Translations under genes and position numbers: made by a program
Part shown: positions 18,011 through 25,998 of the stretch, in pieces
Layout: the number at the start of each line of letters is the position of its first letter
How positions within the stretch are numbered: position 1 is the stretch's first letter
Notes under the pieces: model-generated
Told to the model about the DNA's origin: nothing
Database searches by the model: none
Seen by the model: only the letters and a program-made list of their open reading frames with translations
Source of the DNA: an uncultured Eubacteriales bacterium
Lineage (GTDB): Bacteria > Bacillota > Clostridia > Oscillospirales > Acutalibacteraceae
Length of the DNA stretch: 64,000 nt
Direction of reading: 5' to 3'
NCBI GenBank assembly: GCA_934728355.1
Contig: CAKVEA010000004.1
Span: 30,767-94,766 of the forward strand

Positions 18011-18925
18011 TTGAGTAAAACACTGAAATATGAAACAAGAAAAGATGTTTCAAAATCAAAGAAAAATTTGAACACTATTGAAAATTACCTTTTGAAAAAT
18101 CTATCTACAAACATCTGGAGAAATAAAAATTCAAGTCTTAATGACTTTAAAGATGATTACAAAATGGCTTTTTTGAAAGGTAACGACAAAGCTACAAAAG
18201 TTCTTCCAAAGAAGATGAAAAAATCAAGAAATGCACCGAATAATTTAGGTTATTTTGAATCAGAATTCGGCACTGTATCTGTTGGGTATAAAAAGTATAA
18301 AAAAAATACAGATGTAATTTTTACTTTAATACCTGAAAAAGTTAGAAAAGAAGAAAAAATTCCGATAAAAAATCCGAACTCTCCAAACACTTATTTCGGA
18401 GCGGAAAAAAAGAAGTTTAAAACAAGCAAGATAAGTTTTAAATATGATAAAGACACTGAAAAAATTGAAAAACTTGAAAATGATCACGACGGGATAGTTG
18501 ATAAAGAATCAAATTTGCTTTATGAGGACGATCAGGAAAATAAAGAAATAGAAAATCTTGAAAATTCCAAATTTGGCAAGTCACACTTGAAAAAGTATGA
18601 GATAAATAGAAAAATAGATGATTTAGAAGAAATAAAAAAGGAAAAAAGAAAAGACAATCTTCAGCTTTTAAAAGAGATACGAAACTTCATTAAAAAAATT
18701 CAGCAAGGTACACTTAGAAAAATTATTGACTCAGATGAAGTTATTACCAGAAGTCAAAGAATGAGCGATTTTCCAAGTGATATTCTTATTTTAAGAAAAA
18801 TGCTTGAAAATTTTATAAATGAAAATTCTTGCATATTAGAAAAATTCAAAAATTTGGATATAAATAGTTTTAGTGAAGAAGAACTCAAACAGCTTTTAAG
18901 AGAAATTAAAAACAAAATTGATTAA
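18011..18925 (+). CDS. Unrecognised Lys/Glu-rich protein, first gene of the injection operon
   Basis: I do not recognise this 304-residue protein. It is strongly charged (many K, E, N and D) with no signal peptide or membrane segment. A short mixed region at about 75-115 (NAPNNLGYFESEFGTVSVGY) may fold, and the C-terminal 100 residues look helical, ending SEEELKQLLREIKNKID. It starts with TTG behind GAGGAG. It is the first gene of the cluster, 113 bases before the sheath gene and in the same direction. It could be an assembly factor, regulator or cargo of the injection system; nothing in the sequence decides. Confidence 0.7.
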   Translation: MSKTLKYETRKDVSKSKKNLNTIENYLLKNLSTNIWRNKNSSLNDFKDDYKMAFLKGNDKATKVLPKKMKKSRNAPNNLGYFESEFGTVSVGYKKYKKNTDVIFTLIPEKVRKEEKIPIKNPNSPNTYFGAEKKKFKTSKISFKYDKDTEKIEKLENDHDGIVDKESNLLYEDDQENKEIENLENSKFGKSHLKKYEINRKIDDLEEIKKEKRKDNLQLLKEIRNFIKKIQQGTLRKIIDSDEVITRSQRMSDFPSDILILRKMLENFINENSCILEKFKNLDINSFSEEELKQLLREIKNKID

Positions 18926-19013
18926 CGACAACTTAGAGCTCATTTCTCTATTTTGTATGTTAAATATAAAATTTAATATTAATTTTGATTATCAGAAAGG
19001 AGTTGAAAGGTTC

Positions 19014-19029
19014 TTACTATTTATAGTAA
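19014..19029 (+). promoter_or_regulatory. Hairpin between ribosome binding site and sheath start
   Basis: TTACTAT and ATAGTAA form a small inverted repeat between the best Shine-Dalgarno (AAAGGAG, about 18997-19002) and the sheath ATG at 19039. The linear gap of 36 bases is too long for initiation; folding of this element would shorten it. This is a weak AT stem and only a suggestion. Confidence 0.3.
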
Positions 19030-19038
19030 TGAGCCGGG

Positions 19039-20784
19039 ATGACTATGGCAGAGTACTTATCTCCGGGAGTCTATGTAGAGGAATTTGATAGCGGTCCTAC
19101 TCCTATGCAAGGTGTGGGAACCAGTACCGGTGGTTTTATTGGAGTAGCTGAAAAAGGTCCTTCGGTAGGTGCTCCGGTTCTTGTAACCGGTCCTGCGGAT
19201 TTTGCACGTAAATTTGGAGGATATCTCCATGAAAATGAGTTTGGACAATATAGATTTTTAGCTCATGCAGTAAATCATTTCTTCATTAATGGTGGTTCAA
19301 GAGCATTTATTATGCGTGTTGCTCCTCCGGATGCAACTATTGCAAAAATGTCATGTGAAGAAGGCAAAGAAGGTATATTGGAAATTACAGCTAAAAGTGT
19401 TGGCTCATGGGGCAATTCTATAGTAATTACATTTGAGTCAAGCAGTAGTAGTAAGAGCCAAATACTTGAAAATTTAGGCAAAGGAAAATACAGACTGAAA
19501 AACGCAGCTGGCTTTAATGTAGGAGATGTTGTTTCCATTGATGGTGATGATAATCCGAGAAACGGAATTATAACTAATGTCACCGGAGATGTTCTTACTT
19601 TTGCAGAACCATTTGAAGGTAATGTTGTTGACAAGTCTTTACTTCCTAAAATTACAATCAGAACCTGCGAAATGAATGTTATTGTTGAGCAAGGCGAAAC
19701 TGTTGAAAAATATATGGGAGTTTCCTTCAATGCACTTTCACCTTCGTTTATCGAAAAAGTGGTGTCTAAGTCTGAACTTATTGATTTAAGAGCTAAACCT
19801 GTTGACGGTGTAGCCACTCCAATGGATATTGTGAGACAAGCTTTAGGTGAAGAAGGAGACAAAATAAAAATAAATCTTAGTGGGGGTGCAAATGGCACTG
19901 CAGCAGCCTTGACAGATGCTGATTTCATAGGAAAAGATGAAGGACCTGGATCAAGGACAGGTATTCAAGCTTTTCTTGATAACACTGATGTTAATATAAT
20001 AAGTGTTCCGGGCATAACCAGCCCAAATGTTCAGCTTGCACTTGTTGCTCACTGTGAAAAACTTGGAAGCAGATTTGCAATTCTTGATATGCCGATGACT
20101 TCCAAAACAGTTTCGGACATTATGCAACATAGAGACATTGTAGACAGTGATTACTGTGCAATGTATCATCCTTGGCTCCAAGTTTTTGATCCTCTCGATA
20201 AGAAAGATACCTTTATTCCACCTTCAGGTTCTGTTATGGGAATATATGCAAGAAGTGATAACAACAGAGGAGTCCACAAAGCTCCTGCAAATGAAGTTGT
20301 TGCAAATTGTACAGGTTTATTTGTTAATTACAATGTGGCCGAACAAGATTTATTAAATCCCAAAGGGGTCAATCTTATTCGTAAATTCCCGGGTTCAGGA
20401 ATAAGAGTATGGGGAGCAAGAACTGCTTCTTCAAAAGCTTTATGGAAATATATAAACGTCAGAAGATTGTTTATATATATTGAGGAATCCATTAAAGCAA
20501 ATACGAACTGGGTAGTATTTGAGCCTAATGATGTAACCTTATGGTCAAGAGTAAGACGTACAATAGAGCTTTTCCTTGAAGGAATTTGGAGAACAGGTGC
20601 TCTAGTCGGTACATCTCCTGCGGAAGCATTCTTTGTGGATATTGGGCCGAATACAATGACAAAAGACGATATAGACAATGGTAGACTTATTTGCGTCATT
20701 GGTGTGGCACCTGTAAAACCGGCTGAGTTCGTAATATTTAAAATTACTCAAAAAACCGAAGAGTCCGGTGGTGGCGGAGAATAA
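19039..20784 (+). CDS. Contractile tail sheath protein
   Basis: The sheath is the contractile outer tube that drives the inner tube into a target. The 581-residue protein begins (M)AEYLSPGVYVEEFDSGP, the standard start of phage-tail and extracellular-injection sheaths. It continues with TGGFIGVAEKGP and ends with the C-terminal sheath domain (TLWSRVRRTIELFLEGIWRT, then GRLICVIGVAPVKPAEFVIF), which carries the interlocking arms. A variable insertion lies at about 120-230. A second ATG six bases on (19045) is an equally good start. It is followed by the tube gene after 50 bases. Confidence 0.95.
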   Translation: MTMAEYLSPGVYVEEFDSGPTPMQGVGTSTGGFIGVAEKGPSVGAPVLVTGPADFARKFGGYLHENEFGQYRFLAHAVNHFFINGGSRAFIMRVAPPDATIAKMSCEEGKEGILEITAKSVGSWGNSIVITFESSSSSKSQILENLGKGKYRLKNAAGFNVGDVVSIDGDDNPRNGIITNVTGDVLTFAEPFEGNVVDKSLLPKITIRTCEMNVIVEQGETVEKYMGVSFNALSPSFIEKVVSKSELIDLRAKPVDGVATPMDIVRQALGEEGDKIKINLSGGANGTAAALTDADFIGKDEGPGSRTGIQAFLDNTDVNIISVPGITSPNVQLALVAHCEKLGSRFAILDMPMTSKTVSDIMQHRDIVDSDYCAMYHPWLQVFDPLDKKDTFIPPSGSVMGIYARSDNNRGVHKAPANEVVANCTGLFVNYNVAEQDLLNPKGVNLIRKFPGSGIRVWGARTASSKALWKYINVRRLFIYIEESIKANTNWVVFEPNDVTLWSRVRRTIELFLEGIWRTGALVGTSPAEAFFVDIGPNTMTKDDIDNGRLICVIGVAPVKPAEFVIFKITQKTEESGGGGE

Positions 20785-20834
20785 ACATTTAAGGAATAAT
20801 ACAGTAAAAAGTTAGGAAGGGAGAATGATTTAGT

Positions 20835-21359
20835 ATGGCAGATGGATTAGCAACATCTGGAATTCAAGAATTAGGAAATGCGGTATTGTCAACTCGTGCA
20901 TCTATCACGAACGGACTTTCATCTCCTATGAGAGGATTTAGATTTACCGCTAACTTTGAAGGATTAGGCACTTCTTCTTTTAAAAGTGTAACCGGATTTT
21001 CAGCGACTGTTGATTCAACGGAATACCGTGAAGGAGGATTTGGTTATCTTACAAAAAGAAAGCTGCCGGGTCTTGTAAGCTATGATGAAATAACACTTGA
21101 AAAAGGTCTTTATTCTGACCCTGTTCTTTATAACTTCTTTAATGATTATCTTGAAGGTAATAATTTTACACCTGTAAACGCAGTAATAACAATTTATGAC
21201 AATGCCGGAAATCCAACGGCAAGCTGGAGTGTTATCAATGCATGGCCAACATCTTATAAATCAGGAGATTTGAATGCTGAAGATTCTTCTATACTTATAG
21301 AATCTTTAACACTTGCTCATGAAGGAATAAAGAGAGATGTTACGGTTGCAACGGCTTAA
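20835..21359 (+). CDS. Contractile tail tube protein
   Basis: This 174-residue protein forms the inner tube rings of the injection system. The segment MRGFRFTANFEGLGTSSFKSVTGFSA and the GYLTKRKLPGLVSYDEITLEKG region are typical of T4 gp19-like tube proteins. It follows the sheath gene directly, behind GGAAGGGAG, which is the conserved order. Sheath and tube are the most abundant parts, and a strong hairpin follows at 21382-21413. Confidence 0.93.
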   Translation: MADGLATSGIQELGNAVLSTRASITNGLSSPMRGFRFTANFEGLGTSSFKSVTGFSATVDSTEYREGGFGYLTKRKLPGLVSYDEITLEKGLYSDPVLYNFFNDYLEGNNFTPVNAVITIYDNAGNPTASWSVINAWPTSYKSGDLNAEDSSILIESLTLAHEGIKRDVTVATA

Positions 21360-21381
21360 TTTATTGTCAAATTAAAATCGA

Positions 21382-21413
21382 GGCCCGTGAAAGTTTCTAT
21401 ACTTTCTCGGGTC
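21382..21413 (+). promoter_or_regulatory. Strong hairpin after the tube gene
   Basis: GC-rich arms at 21382-21394 and 21401-21413 pair with one T-T mismatch and a six-base loop. No T-run follows, so it is not a standard terminator. It separates the abundant sheath/tube genes from the minor components and could stabilise the upstream mRNA or attenuate downstream transcription. Confidence 0.5.
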
Positions 21414-21466
21414 AAAGCTAAAAATGTATTAAAATTAAAGCAATTTGAAGAAAGAGTGATTGTGAA

Positions 21467-21844
21467 ATGTCTAGTAGTAGTTTTGAAACCGAATTTGAGT
21501 TTGAGCTTCCAAAGGGGTATGTAGACAAAAACGGAGAAATTCATAAAAAAGGTGTTATGAGACTTGCGAATGCTGCAGATGAAATAGTTCCGCTTAATGA
21601 TCCAAGAGTGAAAATGAATCCGGGATACCTTAGTGTGTTGCTTCTCGAAAGGGTGGTTTTGAAGCTTGGAAAATTAAAAAAAGTGGATGCTCATGTGATA
21701 GAAAGTTTGTTTACGGCAGATATGGCATACCTTCAAGATTTATACAGAAAAATTAATGCGGTCGAAGCACCGACCATGGGTGTAATATGCCCTAAATGTT
21801 CTCATGAATTTAAGGTGGAAATACCTTTTTTCACGGAAGCCTAA
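21467..21844 (+). CDS. Tail-assembly-chaperone-like protein of the injection system (zero-frame product)
   Basis: This 125-residue protein sits directly after the tube gene, the position of tail assembly chaperones in phage tails and of a conserved small protein in injection-system clusters. The N-terminal half (ELPKGYVDKNGEIHKKGVMRLA, residues 14-35) and LNPDPRV-like LNDPRVKMNPGYLSVLLLERV look like a compact fold. The C-terminus has half a zinc ribbon (C108-P-K-C111). The stop is at 21842-21844. A slippery T TTT TTC just before it could direct part of the ribosomes into the -1 frame, giving a product of about 189 residues. The start is ATG after GAAAGAG. Confidence 0.75.
   Translation: MSSSSFETEFEFELPKGYVDKNGEIHKKGVMRLANAADEIVPLNDPRVKMNPGYLSVLLLERVVLKLGKLKKVDAHVIESLFTADMAYLQDLYRKINAVEAPTMGVICPKCSHEFKVEIPFFTEA
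21826..21832 (+). promoter_or_regulatory. Predicted programmed -1 ribosomal frameshift site
   Basis: The zero-frame codons here read CCT TTT TTC ACG, so the heptamer T TTT TTC fits the X XXY YYZ slippery pattern; a single tRNA-Phe can re-pair in both positions after a -1 shift. A Shine-Dalgarno-like AAGGTGG lies at 21812-21818, seven bases upstream; such elements stimulate -1 shifting in bacterial dnaX. The downstream structure is weak (CGGA at 21834-21837 can pair with TCCG at 21852-21855). The shifted frame is open to 22033. Confidence 0.65.
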
Positions 21845-22035
21845 AAAGTTATCCGACAGATGTGCTATATGAGGAGATATCTTTTTTGGCATATTACTTT
21901 CATTGGTCACGGTGTGAAATAATGGAGCTTGCTCACAAAGAAAGAATAAAATTTTGTAAGGAAGTTTCAAAAATAAATAAAAAGATGAATGCTGAAAGTA
22001 ACAAAGAAAAGAAAAATATATTTGACATAGATTAA
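21829..22035 (+). CDS. DUF6760-like reading frame, probably made by -1 frameshift
   Basis: In the frame one base back from the previous gene, a coding stretch runs from the slippery site to a TAA at 22033-22035: FHGSLKSYPTDVLYEE, then FLAYYFHWSRCEIMELAHKE and a basic helical tail. It resembles, from memory, the DUF6760 small proteins found after the tube region in injection-system clusters (YP-D-LYEE and YHFHW-type motifs). Between the frame's last upstream stop (21811-21813) and GTG at 21862 there is no ATG, GTG or TTG. That GTG has no ribosome binding site and would drop the SYPTD segment. Expression as the tail of a frameshift fusion is therefore the best explanation. Confidence 0.7.
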   Translation, partial: FHGSLKSYPTDVLYEEISFLAYYFHWSRCEIMELAHKERIKFCKEVSKINKKMNAESNKEKKNIFDID

Positions 22036-22065
22036 ATGTATTTTCTTACATGGGAGGGAAGATAG

Positions 22066-22899
22066 GTGCTCGGTATAAACACTTATGCATCAACCGATAA
22101 AAATGAAGATGTAAGTGTTATTCCTCAGATGAGGGTTTCTGCGGTTGATAGTTTAACTCAAGGATTCAACTTTGTTGTTACTTTAAATGAATTTACGTTT
22201 GGATTTCAAAGTGTTTCCGGACTTTCGGTTTCAAAAGATGTTGAATATGTTTCCGAAGGCGGTGTTAATGATCATATGATTATGGTCGGAAAACCTACCG
22301 GACAAGAACATAGACTCAATTTTAAAAGAGGTATGATAGTAAGAAGTCCGACTATCGTAAGTAGAGAAGCTCGTGCTGCCGCAGCGATGATCCCTAACAA
22401 TATGGGAAGAAAAGCTGCACTTTTAGCGGTTAGTTCTCTAGACCCTCAGGATGCACTCGAAAATGGTCCTGCTGTTGGCACAATTAAAGTTTACAGCAGA
22501 GAAAGATCACTTCGTGCTTTGTACTCTTTTTTGTCGCTCGGAATGGTTAACTGGAATGTAGACGGTTTGGATGCTATGTCTACAGGTGTTTTACTTGAGG
22601 AAATAGAAATTGTTCATACAGGACTTGTGCGTCATCCGGTTACTATTGTTCCTCCTATAATTAAAGCTGCAGCTAATTTTGTATCAGATATTAAAACTAT
22701 TAGCAATGCTAAACTTATAACAACTAAAATAAAAGAAACAAAAGAACGTCGCGAAGCAATTGAAGAGCTCAAAAGAAAAGAAATTGAAAAACGAAATCTT
22801 GAAAAGCAAAAACAAGAAGAAGAAAAAAATTTATCTGATGAAAAAAATAAACTGGATAATCTTGAAAGAGAGCTTCAAGAAGCTGAGCAAAACAGCTAG
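22066..22899 (+). CDS. Second tube-type protein (tube initiator / baseplate tube) with coiled-coil tail
   Basis: The first 200 residues of this 277-residue protein follow the gp19-like tube fold (FNFVVTLNEFTFGFQSVSGLSV, then HRLNFKRGMIV), as in the second tube paralogue of injection systems that joins the tube to the spike. The last 60-70 residues (from about 215) are a charged helical tail rich in E, K and R, predicted coiled coil, which tube proteins usually lack. The start is GTG behind GGGAGGG. The tail may bind the coiled-coil protein encoded next. Confidence 0.82.
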   Translation: MLGINTYASTDKNEDVSVIPQMRVSAVDSLTQGFNFVVTLNEFTFGFQSVSGLSVSKDVEYVSEGGVNDHMIMVGKPTGQEHRLNFKRGMIVRSPTIVSREARAAAAMIPNNMGRKAALLAVSSLDPQDALENGPAVGTIKVYSRERSLRALYSFLSLGMVNWNVDGLDAMSTGVLLEEIEIVHTGLVRHPVTIVPPIIKAAANFVSDIKTISNAKLITTKIKETKERREAIEELKRKEIEKRNLEKQKQEEEKNLSDEKNKLDNLERELQEAEQNS

Positions 22900-22934
22900 A
22901 AATATATTTTAATTATTTCAAGAGGGTGAATTTT

Positions 22935-23543
22935 TTGGTGGTTGAGTCCAAAAGTGAAAGAATAGAAAGATTAAAGCGTTTAATAGAGGAAACAAAACAA
23001 AAAATAAGTTTAAAAAACTCTTCTTTAGATGAATTATCTAAGAATTTATCTTCAAAAGAAAAGGAAGTTGAACTTGCGAAAAAAAATTTACTTAAGTTTG
23101 AATCACCGAAAATACTTAGTAAAAAGCAACTTAAAGAATTAAAAGAAAATAAAATGAAAGAAGAAAAATTAGCATCTGAAGAAAAAAAGGTGAATGTGTT
23201 TTCGAAAACTAAGCTTGAATTTGAAAGGGCTTCGAAAATAAGACTCGAAGCTTGCGAGAAAAGTGCGCAAGAAAAGAAAGAAGCATATTTAAAAGCTTTT
23301 AAAATCGAAACCGATGCACTTACAAAGGAAATAGAAATTCTGAAAGAAATCTTGAATGAAAAAAATGAAGCTTTTGAAAATTTACTTGCTCAAAATGTTT
23401 GCAATCTTTACTTTTTGAAGAAGAATAATTTTAGTAAAAATCAAAATTTGAAACTTTTGTCTAAAGCAAAGAAAGAAATAGCAGAGATAGAAGCAAAAAT
23501 AAATAACTCCATAGGTAAACTGTCAAACATGCAAAAAGTTTAA
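22935..23543 (+). CDS. Unrecognised coiled-coil protein in the injection operon
   Basis: About 202 residues, almost entirely Lys/Glu/Leu-rich helix with heptad-like spacing, no signal peptide and no membrane segment; I recognise no family. TTG at 22935 is preferred because AGAGGG at 22921-22926 precedes it by eight bases; GTG at 22938 is also possible. It lies between the second tube gene, which itself ends in a coiled coil, and the large protein at 23576. It occupies the slot where related clusters often encode a LysM or tape-measure component. A structural or scaffolding role is inferred from position only. Confidence 0.7.
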   Translation: MVVESKSERIERLKRLIEETKQKISLKNSSLDELSKNLSSKEKEVELAKKNLLKFESPKILSKKQLKELKENKMKEEKLASEEKKVNVFSKTKLEFERASKIRLEACEKSAQEKKEAYLKAFKIETDALTKEIEILKEILNEKNEAFENLLAQNVCNLYFLKKNNFSKNQNLKLLSKAKKEIAEIEAKINNSIGKLSNMQKV

Positions 23544-23575
23544 TTATTTTAAATTGAATATAAGGTGGTGAGCCT

Positions 23576-25975
23576 ATGAAAAGTAAAAATGAAAAAAAAT
23601 CTATCAGTAAATTGGAGTCTTCTTCAAATTTGATTACTTTAAAATATAACAGTAAATTTTGTAATGATTTTTTTGAAAAAAATATGATTTCTTCGGTGAT
23701 TGATTATCAGGCATACCCAGGGGAAAATACTGCTGATTTAGTTTATGATGTTTCAAAATCATCGAACTCTAACTCAGAAATCTTTCAAACTATTATAGAT
23801 CTTTTACTTCAGCTTAGAGCTTCTCAAAGTGATCAAAATATTTTTGTTCAAAACAATACAGTTTTAAAAGAACAAATTCTTAAGCAACTTAAAAGCGAAG
23901 TCTTCAGAGTAAGTCATAAGCTTAATGAAAATCAAATTAAAAACTTGGAAGTAATTTCAAGTAATTCCTTCGACGAAAAAACTTTAACAGATATTTTAAA
24001 TTCTTTTCTTAAAGATTCAAAAAAAAAATCCGAAGGTAAATTAGATTATTCAAAAAGAATGTCTATTATTGGAAATTTACCGAAAATAACACTCGGAGAA
24101 AATGTTTTAAAATATTCGAAAAACATTGAAAGTAAAGTAATCAATGAAAATATTTCAGAAAAAAACATAAATAAACTTACCTATAAAGAGCATTTAAGTG
24201 CTGAGAAAAGCGATTTTTCAGAAATAAAAAGTTCTAAAAAAGGAAAAAATGTATTAAGAAAAAATATTTTAAATAAGTTTTTAAATACAAAAGCAATTCA
24301 AAATATAATTTCTGAAGAATCTGAAAATTTAAATGTTCCTTATGATGTATATGAACAAAAAATAATAAAAAAGGCTAGTATACTGCTTCCGCTTATTAAA
24401 ATTCAAAGCAAATTTTTAGAAAATCGTCTACTTGATAAAACCAAACTTTTTGTAAATGATATCATAGAAAAAAATACTTCTAAAATTTTGCCTTCGGAAA
24501 CCGAACTTATTAATAAAATTTTAGTAAAAACTCAATTAAACGAGCTTCGAGAAAATATATCCAAAAATTATGAAAGATACGATTATTACAATTCTAAGCA
24601 TCAAACAGAAATAAAAAATATTCAAAGTAAAATTAAAAAACTTGAACATGTAAAAAACTCTAATTCCTATACTTCAAAGCATCTTAATAAATCTTTTGAA
24701 GTAATAGATTTAAGCACAAAAAACAAGATAAAGAAAAATATAATAAAATTTGCTTCGGGTAAAGAGATTACAAATAAATTTGAAACAATAAGCGAAAATT
24801 TTTTTCAAGATTACATTCAAAAGAAAGAAATTTATCATGGAAGCTTCATAAATAAAATAGTAGAAAATAAAAGCAAAGAAAATGTAGACAAAATACTTTA
24901 TGATAAAACCAATTTTATCCATAAATCAACTTTTCTTTCGGAAAAAACTTTTAAGGATGTTTCGGAGAAACTAGTTTTATCAGAAAGTATAAATAAAAAT
25001 AAGTTAATATATACTGACGTTTATAAAAATTATTTTAAAACACTTGATGAAAACAATAAAAATCTTGCCTTTAGAAATTTTCATTTGAACTCAGAATTTG
25101 AAAATTTAAAAAATTTTAGTTTGGTAAACTTTGAAAATACTATTTTAAAAAACAGAAGTATTATCAAAAGAATTTTGAAAAATCAATTTAACAAAAGTTA
25201 TCTTGACTCACAAGAATTGCTTGATATTTTGCTTAGCAGAAGAATAAATAATAAAATATATTCTTCTGAGAAATTAAGGAAAGAGTTAAACTTTGATATT
25301 TTAAATGAAACTGTTTTAGAAAACCTTAAATCAAGTGAAAATTTTTTAAATTTAGATTTTGCAAAAAAGTTTGAAGAATTCATTGAACATACAAAAATTT
25401 CATCTTTAGAAAAAAATATTTTGTCTTTCAAAAAAAGAAAAATGCTTGTTTCGGATGAATTAATGAAAAAGTTAGAAAACACAATTTTAGTTAGACCGTC
25501 TGATTTAATAACAAAAAGAAATCGTTTTTCAAAATCTTTGGAAGTTAAAAAAATATTTGGTATTTCTAAATCTGCAGGCGATGCTATTGAAATAATTCAT
25601 AAAAGTAGTAAATTAAATGCAATAAATAGAGCAGACAGTTTTGATTACGATAAATCTTATATAGTGTACAAACAAAACAAAAATTACCATGAAAATGAGA
25701 AAAATGAAGTAGTAAAAAATAAGCCTATAAAAGAAAAAATAAATAAAAATGAAGACTTTTCAATAAAAGAAAATCCTGTAGTTATAACTCCCGAAATTTC
25801 CGATTTAAAATCTATGGAAAAAAGAATCATGGAAAAAACTTTGGGGAAGAAAGAAATTATGGATATCATAAATTCCTACATGAGTGAAATTAATATTGAA
25901 AACATATCAAGAATAATAGTAGACAAAATTGAAAACAAAATGTCGATTGACAAAAGAAGAAATGGCATATTTTAG
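23576..25975 (+). CDS. Large unrecognised Lys/Asn/Ser-rich helical protein of the injection system
   Basis: This 799-residue protein has no family I can name. It is rich in K, N, S, E and I, lacks signal or membrane segments, and is mostly predicted helix with many short repeating patterns of S-E-K-L type. A short N-terminal folded-looking part (YPGENTADLVYDVS, about 45-60) and a conserved-looking basic end (about 765-799, ISRIIVDKIENKM-IDKRRNG) flank the variable middle. It is encoded immediately before the hub gene, behind GGTGG. Position and length fit a tape measure or an internal scaffold or cargo protein, but classical tape-measure membrane segments are absent. Its base composition is even more A-rich than its neighbours. 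Confidence 0.7.
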   Translation: MKSKNEKKSISKLESSSNLITLKYNSKFCNDFFEKNMISSVIDYQAYPGENTADLVYDVSKSSNSNSEIFQTIIDLLLQLRASQSDQNIFVQNNTVLKEQILKQLKSEVFRVSHKLNENQIKNLEVISSNSFDEKTLTDILNSFLKDSKKKSEGKLDYSKRMSIIGNLPKITLGENVLKYSKNIESKVINENISEKNINKLTYKEHLSAEKSDFSEIKSSKKGKNVLRKNILNKFLNTKAIQNIISEESENLNVPYDVYEQKIIKKASILLPLIKIQSKFLENRLLDKTKLFVNDIIEKNTSKILPSETELINKILVKTQLNELRENISKNYERYDYYNSKHQTEIKNIQSKIKKLEHVKNSNSYTSKHLNKSFEVIDLSTKNKIKKNIIKFASGKEITNKFETISENFFQDYIQKKEIYHGSFINKIVENKSKENVDKILYDKTNFIHKSTFLSEKTFKDVSEKLVLSESINKNKLIYTDVYKNYFKTLDENNKNLAFRNFHLNSEFENLKNFSLVNFENTILKNRSIIKRILKNQFNKSYLDSQELLDILLSRRINNKIYSSEKLRKELNFDILNETVLENLKSSENFLNLDFAKKFEEFIEHTKISSLEKNILSFKKRKMLVSDELMKKLENTILVRPSDLITKRNRFSKSLEVKKIFGISKSAGDAIEIIHKSSKLNAINRADSFDYDKSYIVYKQNKNYHENEKNEVVKNKPIKEKINKNEDFSIKENPVVITPEISDLKSMEKRIMEKTLGKKEIMDIINSYMSEINIENISRIIVDKIENKMSIDKRRNGIF

Positions 25976-25998
25976 GGTTATGAAAGCAGGTGATTTTA

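Noticed and set aside
19275..19928. 217-codon open frame on the minus strand inside the sheath gene
   Set aside because: It is antisense to a clearly conserved protein, has low-complexity Ser/Pro/Leu composition typical of a reverse shadow, and lacks a ribosome binding site.
21862..22035. Independent start of the DUF6760-like frame at GTG 21862
   Set aside because: There is no ribosome binding site before it and it would remove residues (GSLKSYPTD) that look conserved; a -1 frameshift from the upstream gene explains the layout better.
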